Part shown: one piece after another, positions 60,501 to 64,000 of the stretch
Position numbering within the stretch: position 1 is the stretch's first letter
Layout of the letters: the number at the start of each line of letters is the position of its first letter
Source of the DNA: Epinephelus fuscoguttatus
Taxonomy: Eukaryota; Chordata; Actinopteri; Perciformes; Serranidae
NCBI RefSeq assembly: GCF_011397635.1
Contig: NC_064759.1
Location: forward strand, 18,624,428 to 18,688,427
DNA length: 64,000 nucleotides
Direction of reading: 5' to 3'
Position numbers and translations under genes: made by a program
Notes under the pieces: generated by a model
The model's input: only the letters and a program-made list of their open reading frames with translations
Told to the model about the DNA's origin: nothing
The model's database searches: none

Positions 60501-62559
60501 GAGTAGCTACATTAAGTCGTCCGTGACCCTGCATGGACGTGTGTGTCCACTGTCCATCGACAGAGCAAACCTGACGCTCTCTCATACGTAAATGTGCTCA
60601 GCTTTGTTGGAATTGATCTAATTGTTACGAGGGTCTGGACCTTTATCTTTGTGTTGGCTCACATCCCTCTCTCAGTGCTTTCTGCATGACATGGCACTAA
60701 ATTCCTCTCTGCTCAGCATGAATCATGCTGTGGTTGTTCCTGGCTCATGCTGTCAATGTTTATGAGGTATTAAAATGCGTCGACTCTGTCTCATTTACTT
60801 CTAAATTACCACAGAGTAATGGGCTGGTGTGTTTGGAAAATGAGCCGAGTTTTCTAGTGGCCTGCGTTCTGCTGCAGTGAACAGGGGACCGTAACAGCTT
60901 TCCTTCCCCCTTTGTGGATTATTAATTATACGGCTTCATATCCTCTAATACCTCAGTTTTTCAAAATGATTTGATATTTGATCTCACTTTGCCAGGCTGA
61001 TGACGTTACTAAGAAAGTCCAAAGAGTTATGGCTTTACAAACACAGCTTAGAGGATGTGATTTATTCAGATGGCCTGGATCTTTCTTCCTCTATCTTTCT
61101 TCAAATTGATATTTTGCCAGCAAAGTGCATCTTAATCTTTCAAAATGTATGTTTTGCAGCACATAAAAGCACTTAGCATCTCCATTACTGGCACAAGTGG
61201 TCCTGTTTTTCTTGCCTCCATTTGACAGTTTATCTATAGACATTTGCAGTTTAAAACAATTTGCTCGACTTTCACCAATTCCAGACATCACTTTAATCCA
61301 TTAGCACACTTCCGGTCAATGTCATAGTGACACAGTCGGTGCAGCCAACTGTCTTTGTTTTTTTTCGCGGAAAAAGCACACAGCACCCTCTGCTTGCAAC
61401 ACAGCTTACCTATCAGAAACATTTTGACAGAAAACAGGCGCGAGATTAAATCTAGTGAACATGAATGCGTCCATTTTCATCACTGCAAAGTTCTTATTCT
61501 CAATGATGATACACGCACTTTAATCCTGCAGATTTTCTGTCAGTGTAACGAATGTCAAACTGAAATCTCTCAACTGCTGTAAGATGGACTGCAGTGACAT
61601 TTCGCAGACATTCATGGTGGAATTAAAGCCGTGGGTACTTAATGACTTGATCCCCTGACTTTCACTCTAGCACCACCAGCAGACATTTGCGGTTTTTAGT
61701 GAAATGTCTCTGCAACTATTGAATAAATTACCATGTAATTTGCTACACACAGTCATGCCCCCCTGAGGATGAATTGTAATAACTGGTGATAATTCACTTA
61801 ACACTTCCTCTAGTGCTACTATCAAGTTGGAAATTTGATTTTACCGATTTGTCATAGTCTTGTTTAAGCGAATTTCTAAATGCAGGCTTTCATTAGGTTT
61901 AATCAGGGATAAGAGAGGAATCAAAGAACATAGACGATGTAGCTCACTTGATCATTGCACATCCATTTAGTTAGCTGTTGGCCTCCAACATCTTAAAAAG
62001 CCCCTTTCCCTCACATTGTTTCCCTTGGGTGTCCACTGCTTGAAAAGAAAAGTGTTTCACTTTGATCATGCATTATTCAGAGTCTCTGAATTCTCCGGCT
62101 GCTCCTTAAAATATTCAACTTAAGCACTTTTTGTGTACGTGTCACTTCAGGTCCCTTGTTCTTCTGCTGCTTTCGTTCATCAACTGCAAATACCCGTTTC
62201 TAACAGAGCCATTACAGAAGTCTCCAGAGGGGCAGCACTTAGGGTGAAAAACATCTCCTGCAGTGTGACAGACTTTGTCATAAAAATGAAACGGTGAAAA
62301 CATGGTTCTCTGCAGTCGCATCCTGTCCGAAAGGATCTGCTTGAATGGCTAACAACTATGGTATGCTGTACTGTTGACCAAAGTCTGTGTTGTACTCTTT
62401 TATTTATAGGTTTTAAAAAAACTGTAAGCAAGTACAGTCATCTATGACATGGTACTAGGGAGGAGAAACCAGACGCCTGATGTCATGCACTGCTTTAAGG
62501 CAGAAGATTTTGATGTTTTGATGACTGAGAGAGCCAGCATATGATTTAGGGCCGCACAG

Positions 62560-62706
62560 CAAAAGAGCTGGAACCTTTCCCAGCTGACACTGGGCGAGAG
62601 GCGGGGTACACCCTGGACAGGTCACCAGACTATCACAGGGCTGACACATAGAGAAAGACAACCATTCACACTCACATTCACACCTACGGACAATTTAGAG
62701 TCACCA
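62560..62706 (-). mobile_element. Retroposon 3'-type repeat, inverted copy
   Basis: The segment reads GGCGGGGTACACCCTGGACA, CTATCACAGGGCTGACACAT and GGACAATTTAGAGTCACC. It is the reverse complement of the family at 14722-14912. It lies directly left of the hairpin and the minisatellite. Confidence 0.7.
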
Positions 62707-62756
62707 TTCATTGACAAACAACTATTTTACGTTTTTCTGCATTTCGATGATAATTT

Positions 62757-62824
62757 AAAACATCATTCAAATAAACACAAGAAGTTAGAGCACAAACTAC
62801 TTGTGTTTATTTGAATGATGTTTT
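62757..62824. repeat. Near-perfect long inverted repeat (25-bp arms)
   Basis: The left arm 62757-62781 and right arm 62800-62824 are perfect complements. The stem starts AAAACATCATTCAAATAAAC. After one mismatch a further 4 bp can pair, leaving an 8-nt loop. The right arm abuts the first minisatellite unit. Confidence 0.85.
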
Positions 62825-63892
62825 TATCATATTTTTGACGACATACTCTACTATATTTTTATTACATTTTTGACGACATACTACACTGATATTTTTATCA
62901 CATTTTTGATGACATACTATACTATGATATTTTTATCATATTTTTGATGACATACTATACTATGATATTTTTATCACATTTTTGATGACATACTATACTA
63001 TGATATTTTTATCACATTTTTGATGACATACTATACTATGATATTTTTATCATATTTTTGATGACATACTATACTATGATATTTTTATCACATTTTTGAT
63101 GATATACTATACTATATTTTTATCATATTTTTGATGACATACTATACTATGATATTTTTATCATATTTTTGATGACATACTATACTATGATATTTTTATC
63201 ATATTTTTGATGACATACTATACTATGATATTTTTATCACATTTTTGATGATATATTATACTATATTTTTATCATATTTTTGATGACATACTATACTATG
63301 ACATTTTCATCATATTTTTGACGACATACTATATTATGACATTTTTACCACATTTTTATGACATACTATACAATGCCATTTTTGAAGACATACTATACAA
63401 TGTCCTATCATATTTTTGACGACATATTATACTATGACGTTTTTATCACATTTTTGACGACATACTATACTATGACATTTTTACCATTTTTTACGACATA
63501 CTATACTATGACGTTTTTGTGACATTTGTGATGACATACTATACTATGATGTTTCTATCACATTTTTGATGACATACTATTCTATGATGTTTTTGTGACA
63601 TTTGTGACAACATACTATACTATACTATGACATTTTTACCATATTTTACGACATACTATACTATGACGTTTTGAGTGACATTTGTGATGACATACTATAC
63701 TATGATGTCTTTACCATATTTTTGAGGACATACTATACTATGACTTTTTTATCATTTTTGATGACATACTATATACTATGACGTTTTATCATATTTTTGA
63801 TGACATACTATACTGTGCCATTTTTGTGCCATTTTTGAAGACATACTATACAATGTCCTATCATATTTTTGACGACATACTATACTATGACT
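62825..63892. repeat. 38-bp minisatellite, about 28 units
   Basis: Head-to-tail units contain TTTTTGATGACATACTATAC and TATGATATTTTTATCACA, with a period of 38 bp in the regular part (about 62890-63290). The right half is more diverged. There, a variant unit with GAAGACATACTATACAATGT appears twice (near 63375 and 63835). Confidence 0.9.
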
Positions 63893-64000
63893 ATCTGACC
63901 ACAAAATCTTCTTCCAATTCCTGGCTGTCCAGTTCTTGTGTGCCTGGGCCCAACGACGCCGGGCTAACCTCTGTCTCTCATTGATCAGGGGCTTCTTGAT
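63893..64000 (-). mobile_element. Tc1-like transposase fragment, continues past the window edge
   Basis: The minus strand from 64000 is open and reads KKPLINERQRLARRRWAQAH followed by NWKKILWSD. This is the part of a Tc1-type transposase that leads to the catalytic Asp of the LWSDE motif. Similarity stops exactly after this Asp codon, where the minisatellite begins. The N-terminal side lies beyond the window. Confidence 0.75.

Larger units (their letters stand above)
53798..64000 (+). other. MANEAL intron 2 (incomplete)
   Basis: This follows the GTAAAA donor at 53798. More than 10 kb show no further MANEAL exon and no other gene. It contains a (TG)n(AG)n run, LINE and DNA-transposon remnants, a hairpin and a minisatellite, all listed separately. 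The rest (for example 55000-57000 and 58100-62500) holds nothing I recognise. Confidence 0.6.

Noticed and set aside
62825-63892. Regular repeats considered as a CRISPR array
   Set aside because: Units are contiguous with no unique spacers, the host is a vertebrate, and no cas gene is present. It is a minisatellite.
53798-64000. Search for MANEAL exon 3
   Set aside because: No frame with the expected HIQPYKG-like motif or later GH99 motifs was found on the plus strand, so the gene is called partial.

Overview
The window comes from a ray-finned fish nuclear genome, most likely a spiny-rayed (percomorph-type) teleost. Genes have short exons separated by AT-rich introns with GT-AG borders. Spliced proteins match vertebrate families along their length. 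Introns and spacers are full of short teleost-type transposon remnants: hAT-like and TTAA-type MITEs, a tRNA-derived SINE, Tc1-like and LINE fragments, and minisatellites. I reconstructed exons by hand from splice sites and reading-frame continuity, and assigned genes by recalled family knowledge, without any search.

Layout: THEMIS2 (+, 416-7195), RPA2 (-, 9577-16237), SMPDL3B (+, 17776-21324), MECR (-, 22091-27280), LIN28A (-, 34081-43690, with a long 3' UTR reaching perhaps 30560), and the first two coding exons of MANEAL (+, from 48549, remainder beyond the right edge). From recalled knowledge, human orthologues of all six lie on 1p34-p36, and THEMIS2, RPA2 and SMPDL3B are close neighbours there, so this looks like an old syntenic block. 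THEMIS2/RPA2 and SMPDL3B/MECR are tail-to-tail pairs whose candidate poly(A) signals are only about 200-300 bp apart. RPA2/SMPDL3B and LIN28A/MANEAL are head-to-head pairs.

The genes do not form one pathway. THEMIS2 is a GRB2-linked signalling adaptor of lymphoid and myeloid cells. RPA2 is the 32-kDa subunit of the single-strand DNA binding complex. SMPDL3B is a GPI-anchored phosphodiesterase of the acid sphingomyelinase family. MECR is the last enzyme of mitochondrial fatty acid synthesis. LIN28A blocks let-7 maturation. MANEAL is a Golgi GH99 endomannosidase-like protein.

The most interesting signals are regulatory and structural. The putative LIN28A 3' UTR has two perfect let-7 8-mer sites, one let-7 7-mer and a perfect miR-125 8-mer. 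SMPDL3B has an intron that must use a GC donor. RPA2 intron 7 holds a nested transposon stack whose outer element has a perfect 8-bp target duplication. A TTAA-flanked MITE family has two copies here, one split by another MITE. The right end has a 38-bp minisatellite between a long hairpin and a Tc1-like transposase fragment. I found no evidence for a wholly new biological system; most of the unannotated signal is transposon-derived.
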